This document shows, one piece after another, positions 8,129 to 16,591 of a stretch of DNA of 64,000 nt. The notes beneath the pieces were generated by a model. That model was not told where the DNA came from and searched no databases. It was given only the letters and a program-made list of their open reading frames with translations. Made by a program: the position numbers and the translations under genes. Position 1 is the first letter of the stretch; every line of letters starts with the position of its first letter. Source of the DNA: Pseudomonadota bacterium (GTDB lineage Bacteria; Pseudomonadota; Gammaproteobacteria; Xanthomonadales; Xanthomonadaceae); NCBI GenBank assembly GCA_021821195.1, contig JAKACT010000001.1, positions 682,001 to 746,000 on the forward strand, given 5' to 3'.

Positions 8129-9378
8129 ATGCGAATCTTCTTCCGAGCCGGGCTGCTGGCCTGCGCGTTGCTGGCCTCCGCCTGCGCAACCCGCCCCCCT
8201 TCCACCGCCCCAGTCGAAACGCAGCCGGCCACCCTGCTGCTGGTGTCCGTGGACGGCCTGCGGCCTGCCGACATCAACGCCGCGGCCATGCCGGCGCTAA
8301 CCGCGCTGGGCGACGCCAACGTGCGCGCCGAGGGCATGCGTCCGTCCTATCCGGCGCTGACCTTTCCCAACCACTACGCGTTGGTCACCGGGCTGCGGCC
8401 GGATCGGCATGGCATCGTCCACAACGCCATGGCGGATGCCAGCCTGGGCCGGTTCCGCACTTCGGATCGCACCGCGGTGGAAACCGGGGGCTGGTGGGGG
8501 GGCGTGCCGGTCTGGGTCAGCGCAAGCCGCTTGGGCGTGCGCAGCGCCACCATGTTCTGGCCAGGCAGCGAAGCGGAGATCGACGGCGCACGACCGTGGC
8601 AGTGGCACCCGTACCGCAGCGGCACCCGCGCCGCCGACAGCGTGGCACAGGTGCTGCAATGGCTGGCCCTGCCCGCGGGCGAGCGCCCACGCTTCATCAC
8701 CATGTACCTAGACCAGGTAGACGAGGCCAGCCACGACCACGGCCCGGATTCGCCGCAGGCCGCGGTCGCGCGGCGCGAAGTGGACGCCGCCGTGGCGCAG
8801 CTGCTGCAGGGCTTGCACTCGCTGGGGCAGGCCAGCGCCACCAACCTGCTGGTGGTGTCCGACCACGGTTTCGAGACGATCCCGCCAGGCCATGTGCTGC
8901 GCGTCGAGGACATGGCGCCTGCGGACGTGGCCGAGGCGGTCAGCGACGGCCAGGTGATCGGCTTCGCGCCGCTGCCGGGCAAGGCAGCCGAGGCCGAGCG
9001 CCGGCTGCTGGGCCGGCACGCGCATTACGAATGCTGGCGCAAGCAGGGACTGCCGGCACGCTGGCACTACGGCGCGCATCCGCGCATCCCCGCCATCGTC
9101 TGCCAGATGGCGCCGGGCTGGGACGCACTCTGGCCGAAGAAGTACGCAGCGGCGCTCAAGCGTGGCAACGAGACGCGCGGCTCGCACGGGTTCGATCCCG
9201 ACCTGCCATCGATGCGTGCGGCCTTCATCGCCGCCGGCCCCGCGTTCCGCGCCGGCACCCGCCTGCCGGTGTTCGACAACGTCGATGTCTATCCGCTGCT
9301 GATGCGCCTGCTGGCGCTGCCGCCGGAGCGCAACGACGGCGATATCGCTCCGCTGCTGCCGGCGCTGGAGCCAACGCA

Positions 9379-9382
<4 letters not shown>
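8129..9382 (+). CDS. ENPP-type nucleotide pyrophosphatase/phosphodiesterase lipoprotein
   Basis: The 417-residue precursor has a lipoprotein signal (hydrophobic core then LASAC, lipobox Cys at about residue 18). The rest is an alkaline-phosphatase-superfamily domain of the ectonucleotide pyrophosphatase type. The metal site starts at [11 protein letters not shown], and the nucleophile region is [24 protein letters not shown], where the Thr of LTFPNH is the expected nucleophile. [10 protein letters not shown] carries the second metal pair, and [10 protein letters not shown] follows near the end. It should hydrolyse phosphodiester or pyrophosphate bonds of nucleotides in the periplasm. Its stop overlaps the GTG of ogt by 4 bp, so the two genes are probably co-translated although functionally unrelated. 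Confidence 0.92.
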
Positions 9383-9873
<491 letters not shown>

Positions 9874-9892
9874 CGCGCGCCACCCGGCCTCG

Positions 9893-9951
9893 GTAGAGCC
9901 GAGCTTGCCCGGCTGCTGCGCGCAATCGCAGCGGGACAAGCGTCGCTCTAC
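9893..9951. repeat. GTAG-type extragenic palindrome (REP-like) at the ogt/hutG junction
   Basis: The ends are GTAGAGC (9893-9899) and its complement GCTCTAC (9945-9951). Internal arms GCTGCG and CGCAGC, plus an imperfect GCTTG-CCCG/CGGGACAAGC pairing, make a long imperfect hairpin. It separates two convergent genes and contains the hutG stop codon. GTAG-headed REP palindromes are a known class in Stenotrophomonas and relatives. It may also act as a two-way terminator. Confidence 0.6.
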
Positions 9952-10898
9952 GAAGCCCGCGCGGCCTTCATCGCGGCATGCGTCACCCGGTGGACCAGGC
10001 GCGCGGCCACGCGCGCGGTGACGTTGTCGCGATCCAGCGGCGGCGACAGTTCCGCCACGTCCATGAGCATCAGCTTGCCAGTGGCGGCGACGGCGTCGAG
10101 CAGCGGCTCCACCACCTCCATCGGCACCCCGCGCGCGGCCGGCGCGCTGACGCCGGGGGCCATCGCATGCGGCAGGCCGTCGATGTCGATGGTCAGGTAG
10201 ACCGCATCCACGTCGGCCAGCTTCTCCTTCAGCTCGGCCAATCGCCGTGGCAGTTCGAGCAGGCCAAGTTCGTCGTCGCGCACGTAGTGCACGCCCAGCG
10301 CATCGGCGGTGTCGAACAGCACGCGGGTGTTGGCGGCGGCGCTGATGCCGTAGGCCAGGTAGTCCAGCGGCAGGCCGCGTTCGCGCGCATCATCGATGGC
10401 CTGCAGGAACGGCGTGCCCGAGCTGCCCTGCGCCTGTCGACGCAGGTCGAAATGGGCGTCGATATTGACGATGGCCAGCCGCGGCCGACGCGCGCGCAGG
10501 TGCTGCGCCAGGCCCAGGTAGCTGGCGTAGGCGATCTCGTGGCCACCGCCCAGCCCCACCGCCAGATGGCCGCCGTCCAGCAGCGCCGCCATCGCCTCGG
10601 CGTAGCGCGCCTGCGCGGCTTCCAGGTCGCCATCGGTGCAGGCGACGGTGCCGGCGTCGTAGAGCGGCACCTCGTCCAGCACCGGCAGGTTGGACAACAT
10701 CTTGCGCAGCGCCGCCGGGCCTTCCGCCGCGCCCACCCGACCGTGGTTGCGGCGCACGCCCTCGTCGCAGGCGAAGCCCAGCACCGCCACGCCCGGCGCG
10801 CTGCCCGGCTGCGGCGCGCGCACCCATTGGTGCCAGCGGCGGGTCGAAGCGTCTTCGGGCAGGTCGACCCGGCCGCTCCAGCCTTCGATGGCGCTCAT
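9948..10898 (-). CDS. hutG: Formimidoylglutamase (arginase/ureohydrolase family)
   Basis: The 316-residue ureohydrolase has the manganese motifs GLGGGHE, NIDAHFD and TIDIDGL, with the expected spacing. Ureohydrolases of this length beside hutI are formimidoylglutamases, which cleave N-formimidoyl-L-glutamate to glutamate and formamide as the last histidine-degradation step. It diverges from hutI with 163 bp between the two starts. The ATG at 10898 overlaps the stop of an 11-codon upstream frame (10895-10930) that has a much better ribosome binding site, so translation may be coupled to that frame. Agmatinase or arginase activity is less likely given the hut context. Confidence 0.9.
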   Translation of the reverse strand: MSAIEGWSGRVDLPEDASTRRWHQWVRAPQPGSAPGVAVLGFACDEGVRRNHGRVGAAEGPAALRKMLSNLPVLDEVPLYDAGTVACTDGDLEAAQARYAEAMAALLDGGHLAVGLGGGHEIAYASYLGLAQHLRARRPRLAIVNIDAHFDLRRQAQGSSGTPFLQAIDDARERGLPLDYLAYGISAAANTRVLFDTADALGVHYVRDDELGLLELPRRLAELKEKLADVDAVYLTIDIDGLPHAMAPGVSAPAARGVPMEVVEPLLDAVAATGKLMLMDVAELSPPLDRDNVTARVAARLVHRVTHAAMKAARAS

Positions 10899-10930
10899 GC
10901 CGGCAGCTCGCGGGCGGTGAAGGAATGCAT
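10895..10930 (-). CDS. Eleven-codon upstream frame coupled to hutG
   Basis: The frame encodes MHSFTARELPA and stops with TGA inside ATGA, the last three bases of which precede the second codon of hutG. A strong AAGGAG lies 6 nt before its ATG (10937-10942), whereas hutG itself has no comparable site. A TAGAAT -10-like hexamer lies at 10957-10962. It could be a translational-coupling leader. Alternatively, hutG could have a frameshifted true N-terminus here. It is reported because the signals are good, not because the peptide is recognised. Confidence 0.4.
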   Translation of the reverse strand: MHSFTARELPA

Positions 10931-11022
10931 GGCGAACTCCTTGGTTTCGATGCGCCATTCTAGGAAACGTCGTGGCACGACGCCCGCCTCCGCCACGGCG
11001 CCGATCAGGCAACCGCGTTTGC

Positions 11023-11028
11023 GATAAT
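11023..11028 (+). promoter_or_regulatory. Extended -10 promoter of hutI
   Basis: GATAAT is preceded by TGC, giving the extended -10 arrangement TGnGATAAT. The predicted start would be near 11035, leaving a short leader before the hutI ATG at 11062. The -35 region is weak, as is usual for extended -10 promoters. Confidence 0.5.
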
Positions 11029-11061
11029 CCCCGACCGCACGCGCACCAGGGAGTCGTCGCC

Positions 11062-12279
11062 ATGCCAGCCCATCGCTGGGATCTGCTGCTTACCCACGCC
11101 ACCCTGGCCACGCTGGACGGCGAGGCGCCGTTCGGGCTGGTCGAAAACGCCGCGCTGGCGATCGCGGATGGCCGGATCGCCTGGCTGGGACCGATGGATG
11201 CCTTGCCGAAGCGCACCAGCATCGGCCGCAGCGAAGACCTCGGTGGCCGCCTGCTCACCCCGGCGCTGGTCGACTGCCACACCCACCTGGTGTTCGCCGG
11301 CAACCGCGCGAACGAGTTCGACATGCGCCTCAACGGTGCCAGCTACGAGCAGATCGCGCGTGCCGGCGGCGGCATCCGCTCCAGCGTGGCGGCGCTGCGG
11401 CAGGCCGACGAGGAGGAGCTGCTGCGGCAGTCGCTGCCACGCGCACGCGCGCTGCTGCACGACGGGGTGGCCACGCTGGAGATCAAGTCCGGCTACGGGC
11501 TGGACCTCGACAACGAGCGCAAGATGCTGCGCGTCGCCCGGCGCATCGGCCAGCTGCTGGGCATCAGTGTGCGCACCACCTATCTCGCCGCGCACGCGCT
11601 GCCACCGGAATACCGCGACGACGCCGATGGCTACGTCGATGCCCTGATCGACTGGCTGCCGCAGCTGCATGCGGAAGGACTGGTGGATGCGGTCGACGCG
11701 TTCTGCGAGGGCATCGGCTTCTCGCCGGCGCAGACCCGCCGGTTGTTCGAGGCCGCACGCACGCTGGGCATCCCGGTGAAACTGCACGCCGACCAGCTCA
11801 CCGACCTTGGCGGCGCGGCGCTGGCGGCCGAATTCGGTGGCCTGTCCGCCGACCATGTCGAATACACCGGCGAAGACGGCGTGCGCGCGATGGCGAAGCG
11901 CGGCACGGTGGCGGTGCTGCTGCCCGGCGCCTTCCACGTGCTGCGCGAGACGAAGCTGCCGCCGATCGCTTTGCTGCGCGAACACGGCGTACCGATGGCG
12001 GTGGCCACCGACTGCAATCCCGGCACCTCGCCGCTGCTGTCGCTGCGGCAGGCGATGCAGCTGGCCTGCACGCACTTCCGGCTGACCCCGGAAGAAGCGC
12101 TGCGCGGCGCCACCGCCAACGCCGCGCGCGCGCTGGGGCTGGCCGACCGCGGCATCCTGCGCGCGGGGCTGCGCGCAGACCTGGTGGCGTGGGAGGTCGC
12201 CCACCCCGCCGAACTGTGCTATTGGCTGGGCGGTCAACTAGCCGCACGCACCTACGTGGCCGGCCACCCGCTTCCTTGA
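11062..12279 (+). CDS. hutI: Imidazolonepropionase
   Basis: The 405-residue length is typical of HutI, the amidohydrolase that opens 4-imidazolone-5-propionate to N-formimidoylglutamate. Metal ligands appear in LVDCHTHLVFAG (residues about 70-80), in KLHADQL, and in the later Asp of ATDCNPGTSP. The substrate-binding segment is ARAGGGIRSSVAALR, and TLEIKSGYGLDLDNE is the conserved core. The start at 11062 follows CAGGGAG and gives the standard N-terminus. A secreted dipeptidase gene follows 13 bp later on the same strand, probably in the same transcript. Confidence 0.97.
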   Translation: MPAHRWDLLLTHATLATLDGEAPFGLVENAALAIADGRIAWLGPMDALPKRTSIGRSEDLGGRLLTPALVDCHTHLVFAGNRANEFDMRLNGASYEQIARAGGGIRSSVAALRQADEEELLRQSLPRARALLHDGVATLEIKSGYGLDLDNERKMLRVARRIGQLLGISVRTTYLAAHALPPEYRDDADGYVDALIDWLPQLHAEGLVDAVDAFCEGIGFSPAQTRRLFEAARTLGIPVKLHADQLTDLGGAALAAEFGGLSADHVEYTGEDGVRAMAKRGTVAVLLPGAFHVLRETKLPPIALLREHGVPMAVATDCNPGTSPLLSLRQAMQLACTHFRLTPEEALRGATANAARALGLADRGILRAGLRADLVAWEVAHPAELCYWLGGQLAARTYVAGHPLP

Positions 12280-12292
12280 CCCGGAGATCCAG

Positions 12293-13492
12293 ATGCGCCT
12301 CACCCTGCTTGCCGCCGCCTGCCTGTTGTCCGCCCCCATCGTCGTCCATGCCCAGGCCACCGACGCCGCGCGCACGCTGGCGCAGGACGCGGTCATCGTC
12401 GACACCCATATCGACGCACCGGGCGTGCTGACCGACAAATGGGCGGACCTTGCCGGCGAACACAAGGACCGTGAGTTCGACTATCCGAAGGCGCGCGCCG
12501 GCGGGCTGGACGTGGCCTTCATGTCGATCTACACCTCCCCGCGGCAGGACGCCGACGGCAGCGCGTGGCAGGCCGCCAACGCGATGATCGACGGCATCGA
12601 AGCGCTGGTGCAGCGGCACCCTGGCAAGTTCGCCATCCTGACCTCACCCGGCGATGCCACCCGCCTGCTCGAGGGCGGCCGCGTGCTGCTGCCGCTGGGC
12701 ATGGAGAATGGCGCCCCGCTGCAGGACAAGCTGGAGAACGTACGGTTCTTCTTCGACCGCGGCGTGCGCTACATCACCCTCGCCCACAGCGCCGCCAATC
12801 GGCTGGCCGATTCCTCCTACGCCGCCGAGAAGAAGTGGAACGGGCTGAGCCCGTTCGGCCGCCAGGTGGTGGCGGAGATGAACCGACTCGGCATCATGGT
12901 GGACGTCTCCCACCTGGGCGACGCCTCGGCGCTGGAGGCGATCCGGCTGAGCAAGGTACCGGTGATCGCCAGCCACTCGGCGTTCCGCCATTTCACCCCC
13001 GGCTTCGAGCGCAACATCAGCGACGAGATCGCCAAGGCGGTGGCGGCGCGCGGCGGCGTGGTGCAGGTGCCGTTCGGCACCGCCTTCATCAACCCCGACA
13101 GCGCCGCCGACCTGCAGGCGCAGTTCCGCGCGCGGGTGGCGTTCGACCAGCGCAACATCGAACTGAAGGCGCAAGGCAAACCGCAGGAAGATCGCGCGGC
13201 GTTCGAGAAAGCCTGGGAGCAGGCGCATCCGGTGCGCAGCAGCACGCTGGCGCAGGTGCTGGACCAGATCGACTACGGGGTGAAGCTGCTCGGCGTCGAC
13301 CATGTCGGCATCGGTTCCGATTTCGATGGCGTGGGCGGCGAGCTGGCCAACGAACTCAAGACCGTGGCCGACTTCCCCAACCTGGTGGCCGGCCTGCAGG
13401 CGCGCGGCTATTCCGATGCCGACATCCGCAAGATCCTAGGCGGCAACCTGCTGCGTGCCTGGGCGGCCATCGAGGCCGGCGCCGGCAAGTAA
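12293..13492 (+). CDS. Secreted membrane dipeptidase, peptidase family M19
   Basis: The 399-residue precursor has a cleavable signal peptide (hydrophobic core to about residue 19, then VHAQA). The M19 zinc-binding HxD motif is in VDTHIDAPG. The second His pair is in VDVSHLGD and IASHSAFRHF, and the conserved DHVGIGSDFDGVG lies near residue 335. M19 renal-dipeptidase homologues hydrolyse dipeptides. Here the enzyme is periplasmic or secreted and would feed amino acids, including His, to the adjacent hut genes. It begins 13 bp after hutI with GGAG as binding site. Tandem hairpins follow its stop. Confidence 0.95.
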   Translation: MRLTLLAAACLLSAPIVVHAQATDAARTLAQDAVIVDTHIDAPGVLTDKWADLAGEHKDREFDYPKARAGGLDVAFMSIYTSPRQDADGSAWQAANAMIDGIEALVQRHPGKFAILTSPGDATRLLEGGRVLLPLGMENGAPLQDKLENVRFFFDRGVRYITLAHSAANRLADSSYAAEKKWNGLSPFGRQVVAEMNRLGIMVDVSHLGDASALEAIRLSKVPVIASHSAFRHFTPGFERNISDEIAKAVAARGGVVQVPFGTAFINPDSAADLQAQFRARVAFDQRNIELKAQGKPQEDRAAFEKAWEQAHPVRSSTLAQVLDQIDYGVKLLGVDHVGIGSDFDGVGGELANELKTVADFPNLVAGLQARGYSDADIRKILGGNLLRAWAAIEAGAGK

Positions 13493-13506
13493 CCCCGCGG
13501 ACTCCC

Positions 13507-13568
13507 AGCGCCCGGCCAACCGGGCGCTCGGCCCTGAAACGCGAAGACCCCGCCGAGGCGGGGTCTTC
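13507..13568. terminator. Tandem hairpins between M19 peptidase and bTHX genes
   Basis: The first hairpin is AGCGCCCGG/CCGGGCGCT around CCAA (13507-13528). The second is GAAGACCCCGCC/GGCGGGGTCTTC around GA (13543-13568), a perfect 12-bp stem. They lie between convergent genes, so the second probably terminates transcription in both directions. Neither has a long T-run. Confidence 0.7.
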
Positions 13569-13589
13569 ATCGTCACGGCAGCGCCGCGA

Positions 13590-13760
13590 TCAGGCAGCGG
13601 TCTTCTTGACCGCCTTCTTCGCCACGCTCTTGCTGGCGACCTTCTTCGCGACCGGCGCAGCGGCGGTGCCGGCGGCCTTGGTCACGGTCTTCAGTCGCGC
13701 GTTGCCGTAGCTGGCGTTGTAGCGCTTGCCCTTGGCGGTCTTGCGGTCGCCCTTGCCCAT
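13590..13760 (-). CDS. 30S ribosomal protein bTHX with Lys/Ala-rich tail
   Basis: The first 24 residues, MGKGDRKTAKGKRYNASYGN and following, match the conserved small-subunit protein bTHX, which in Thermus is only 26 residues and lines the head of the 30S subunit. Here 56 residues are encoded. The extra 30 are an Ala/Lys/Val tail (VAKKVASKSVAKKAVKKTAA) resembling histone H1-type repeats. An AGGAGCAAC ribosome binding site precedes the ATG. Short frames like this are easily missed in annotation. The tail is typical of proteobacterial orthologues, as far as I can judge. Confidence 0.88.
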   Translation of the reverse strand: MGKGDRKTAKGKRYNASYGNARLKTVTKAAGTAAAPVAKKVASKSVAKKAVKKTAA

Positions 13761-13870
13761 CGTGTTGCTCCTGGATCGATACGTGTCGGTGGATCGCGCC
13801 GCGCGCGAGAACCGGGGATTCTAGCACGCGCCCGGGGCGGCACGCGGGAGGCGGGGAATCACCGGCTCGC

Positions 13871-14284
13871 TCAGTGCGAATGCGCGCAGGCCGCGTCGTG
13901 GACGTGGCCGTGGTTCAGCCGCAGGTTCGCCACGTGGGCCAGCCCCACCAGGGTGCCGCCGAAGGTCATCACCACCGCATGCATCACCACCGAGTGGTGC
14001 AGCGGCGGATACAGCACCGCCAGCCACAGCGCACCCAGCCCCGGCAGCAGCAGGCCCAGCGCGCGCATCACGCGGTGGCGGCGGTAGCTCCACGCCAGCA
14101 CCGACAGCCCGAACAGGCTGGCGAAGGTCACGAACGCCGCCTCGAAGCCATCGTCCAGCCACAGCGCCACGCCCAGCGACGGCAGTAGCGCAACCGCCAG
14201 CGGAATCAGCGCGCAGTGGATGGCGCACAGCAGCGAACCGGTGGCACCGATACGGTCCAGCAGCAGGTGCAGGCGAGGGTTCAT
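13871..14284 (-). CDS. MerC-domain membrane protein, Zur-linked
   Basis: The 137-residue protein has four hydrophobic helices. A cysteine pair lies in the first (SLLCAIHCALIPLAVALLP), which is the MerC signature, and the C-terminus is His-rich (NHGHVHDAACAHSH). MerC proteins carry mercuric ions. However, this gene has no merA or merR nearby and diverges from a zinc-type TonB receptor over a palindromic Zur-like box, so zinc or another divalent metal is a more likely substrate. That is an inference from context. The frame extends far upstream without a stop, but codons beyond 14284 would run through the operator and antisense to the receptor, so the ATG at 14284 is used. Confidence 0.85.
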   Translation of the reverse strand: MNPRLHLLLDRIGATGSLLCAIHCALIPLAVALLPSLGVALWLDDGFEAAFVTFASLFGLSVLAWSYRRHRVMRALGLLLPGLGALWLAVLYPPLHHSVVMHAVVMTFGGTLVGLAHVANLRLNHGHVHDAACAHSH

Positions 14285-14320
14285 CGGGGCATGACGTCCG
14301 GCAGGGGAAGATTTGATTTG

Positions 14321-14336
14321 TAATGTTATAACATTA
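14321..14336. promoter_or_regulatory. Palindromic Zur/Fur-type box between MerC-like and TonB receptor genes
   Basis: TAATGTTATAACATTA is a perfect 16-bp palindrome, embedded in AT-rich sequence in an otherwise GC-rich region. It contains the TGTTATAACA core seen in proteobacterial Zur sites. It lies 36 bp from the MerC-like start and 41 bp from the receptor start, positioned to repress both divergent genes. A zur gene lies directly downstream of the receptor. Confidence 0.75.
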
Positions 14337-14377
14337 TTGACATCGACACACCCCCCCCTCTTCCCCGACAGACCTCC

Positions 14378-16552
14378 ATGCGACGCCCCGTCCCCACCCT
14401 TCGGCCCGCCATCCTCGCCAGCGCACTCGCACTGGCACTGTCTCCCAACCTCCACGCCACCGACGCACCCCAGCAGGCCAAGCACGACAGCGCGCCCAAG
14501 AACCTGGGCGCGGTGGAAGTGCATGCCACGCCGCTGGCGGACACCGCCGAGAACCTGACCGCGCCGGTGGAAGTGCTGGCCGGCAGCAAGCTGGACGAGG
14601 CCAAGGCGGGCACCCTCGGCGAAACCGTGGCCGGGCTGCCCGGCGTGCAGACCTCCAACTTCGGCCCCGGCGTGGGCCGTCCGATCATCCGCGGCCTCGA
14701 TGGCGCGCGCGTGCAGGTGCTGAGCGACGGCCTGGGTTCGGGCGACGTGTCTACGGTCAGCGTCGACCACGCGGTGAGCATCGAACCCTTCCTTGCCAAC
14801 CAGATCGAAGTACTCAAGGGCCCGGCCACCCTGCTCTACGGCAGCGGCGCGATCGGCGGCGCGGTGAACGTGGTCGATGGCCGGATCCCGATCGTACGTC
14901 CCGACGCCCCGCTGTCGGGCCGCGCCGAACTCCGCCACGACGGCGTCAGCGACGGCAACACCGGCATGCTCCGCATCGATGGCGGCAGCGGCAGCTTCGC
15001 TTTCCACTTCGATGCCCTGCACCGCGAAGCCGGCGACTACCGCATCCCCGGTTTCGCCGAGAGCGCCGAACACCGCGCCGAACTCGGGGAAACTCCCTCG
15101 CCAGGCGAAGCCGGCCGCCTCGACAACAGCGGCGTGCGCACCGACAGCGCCGCACTCGGGCTTTCGTGGATTGGCGAGCGCGGTTTCCTCGGTGCCGCGT
15201 ACAGCCTCTACAACACCCGTTACGGCATCCCCGGCGGCCACGCACACGCGCCCGGGGAGGACGACCATGCCGACCATGCCCTTGAAGAGGCCGGCCTGGT
15301 GCACGTCGAGATGGACCAGCGCCGCACAGAACTTCGCGGCGGGCTGGATGACCTCGGCCCGTTCGCCTCGCTGCGGGTGAAGTACGCCGGCACCGACTAC
15401 ACCCATACCGAATTCGAAGGCGATGCGGTGGGCACCGTGTTCAACAACCGCAGCCGCGAGGCGCGGGTGGAACTGGTGCATCGGCCGCTGGCCGGCTGGA
15501 ACGGCGCGTTCGGCCTGCAGGCCAGCCAGCGCGATTTCACCGCCATCGGCGACGAGGCGTTCGTACCGGGCACGATGGCCGACGACACCGGCCTGTTCTG
15601 GATCGGCAAGCGCACGTTCGGATCGCTGCAGCTGGACCTGGGCCTGCGCCACGACCGCAACCACGTCGACGTGGATCGCGCCGCATCGGCCGCGCCCGAC
15701 CGTGATTTCAACACCACCAGCCTGTCCGCCGGCCTGGGCTGGAAGGCCAGCGAGGCGCTCCACTTCAGCCTCGGCCTGGACCGCGCCCAGCGGGCGCCCA
15801 CCGCGGAGGAGCTGTATTCGTCCGGCTTGCACGTGGCCACCGGCAGCCATGAACTGGGCGATGCCGGGCTGGGCATCGAAACCGCCAACCGCGCCGAGCT
15901 GGGCATGCACCTGCACCACGGCCCGTTCGAACTACAGCTGTCCGGCTGGCACGCCCGTTACGACGATTTCATCTACCTGGCCAACGCCGACCTCGCCATC
16001 GATGGCGCCCCGCTGCGCCTGTGGCGCCAGGACGACGCCCGCCTGACCGGCTTCGAAGCCAAGCTGGACTGGGACATCGTCGACAATGGCAGCGGCCGCT
16101 GGTCGCTGGGCCTGTTCGCGGACAGCGTGCGCGGCCGGCTGGCGGCGCCGGCCGGCACCAACGTGACCGTACCGGTGGAGGTGCCGCACGGCGACCACAG
16201 CCATCTCGAACAGGCGCAGGTGGCGGCGGGCGGCAACCTGCCGCGGATCGCCCCGTCCCGCACCGGCGCGCGCCTGCGCTGGGAACGCGATGCCTGGCGC
16301 GCCAGCGTCGGCGCGGTGCGCCACGCGCGGCAGGACAAGGTGGCGGCGTTCGAGCACGCCACGCCCGGCTACACGCTGGTCGATGCCCATCTGGCCTGGC
16401 ACCTGGATACCGCCGGCGGCCGCGAGTGGGAGGTGTTCCTCGATGCCGCCAACCTCACCGACCGCGAAGCGCGCCCGCATACCTCGTTCCTGAAGGACGT
16501 GGTGCCGCTGCAGGGCCGCAACTTCGCGTTCGGCGTGCGGATGTTCTTCTGA
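14378..16552 (+). CDS. TonB-dependent outer-membrane receptor, ZnuD-like
   Basis: The 724-residue precursor has a signal peptide to about residue 27. The plug domain (about 45-165) includes GRPIIRGLDGARVQVLSDG and IEVLKGPATLLYGSGAIGGAVNVVDGRIP, and a 22-strand barrel ends in FAFGVRMFF. A His/Asp-rich extracellular stretch (GHAHAPGEDDHADHA, near residue 290) and EVPHGDHSHLEQAQ near 610 resemble the metal-binding loops of the zinc receptor ZnuD. Together with the upstream Zur-like box and downstream zur, zinc uptake across the outer membrane is the best reading. Another metal or a metallophore is possible. Confidence 0.9.
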   Translation: MRRPVPTLRPAILASALALALSPNLHATDAPQQAKHDSAPKNLGAVEVHATPLADTAENLTAPVEVLAGSKLDEAKAGTLGETVAGLPGVQTSNFGPGVGRPIIRGLDGARVQVLSDGLGSGDVSTVSVDHAVSIEPFLANQIEVLKGPATLLYGSGAIGGAVNVVDGRIPIVRPDAPLSGRAELRHDGVSDGNTGMLRIDGGSGSFAFHFDALHREAGDYRIPGFAESAEHRAELGETPSPGEAGRLDNSGVRTDSAALGLSWIGERGFLGAAYSLYNTRYGIPGGHAHAPGEDDHADHALEEAGLVHVEMDQRRTELRGGLDDLGPFASLRVKYAGTDYTHTEFEGDAVGTVFNNRSREARVELVHRPLAGWNGAFGLQASQRDFTAIGDEAFVPGTMADDTGLFWIGKRTFGSLQLDLGLRHDRNHVDVDRAASAAPDRDFNTTSLSAGLGWKASEALHFSLGLDRAQRAPTAEELYSSGLHVATGSHELGDAGLGIETANRAELGMHLHHGPFELQLSGWHARYDDFIYLANADLAIDGAPLRLWRQDDARLTGFEAKLDWDIVDNGSGRWSLGLFADSVRGRLAAPAGTNVTVPVEVPHGDHSHLEQAQVAAGGNLPRIAPSRTGARLRWERDAWRASVGAVRHARQDKVAAFEHATPGYTLVDAHLAWHLDTAGGREWEVFLDAANLTDREARPHTSFLKDVVPLQGRNFAFGVRMFF

Positions 16553-16559
16553 TTGCGAC

Positions 16560-16584
16560 GCCTGCGCGCCAACTGCGCGCAGGC
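16560..16584. terminator. Hairpin between TonB receptor and zur
   Basis: GCCTGCGCGC and GCGCGCAGGC form a perfect 10-bp stem around CAACT, starting 7 bp after the receptor stop and ending 7 bp before the zur stop. It suits bidirectional termination of a convergent pair, although a T-run is absent. Confidence 0.65.
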
Positions 16585-16591
16585 ACCGGGG

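Noticed and set aside
9948-11333. A 461-codon version of hutG
   Set aside because: The extra N-terminal part is antisense to hutI and shows no ureohydrolase similarity.
13871-14284. A mercury-resistance operon
   Set aside because: No merR, merT, merP or merA nearby; the operator is a Zur-like palindrome.
13871-15919. A 682-codon minus-strand frame
   Set aside because: Only the last 137 codons are the MerC-like protein. The rest is antisense to the TonB receptor and crosses the Zur-like box.
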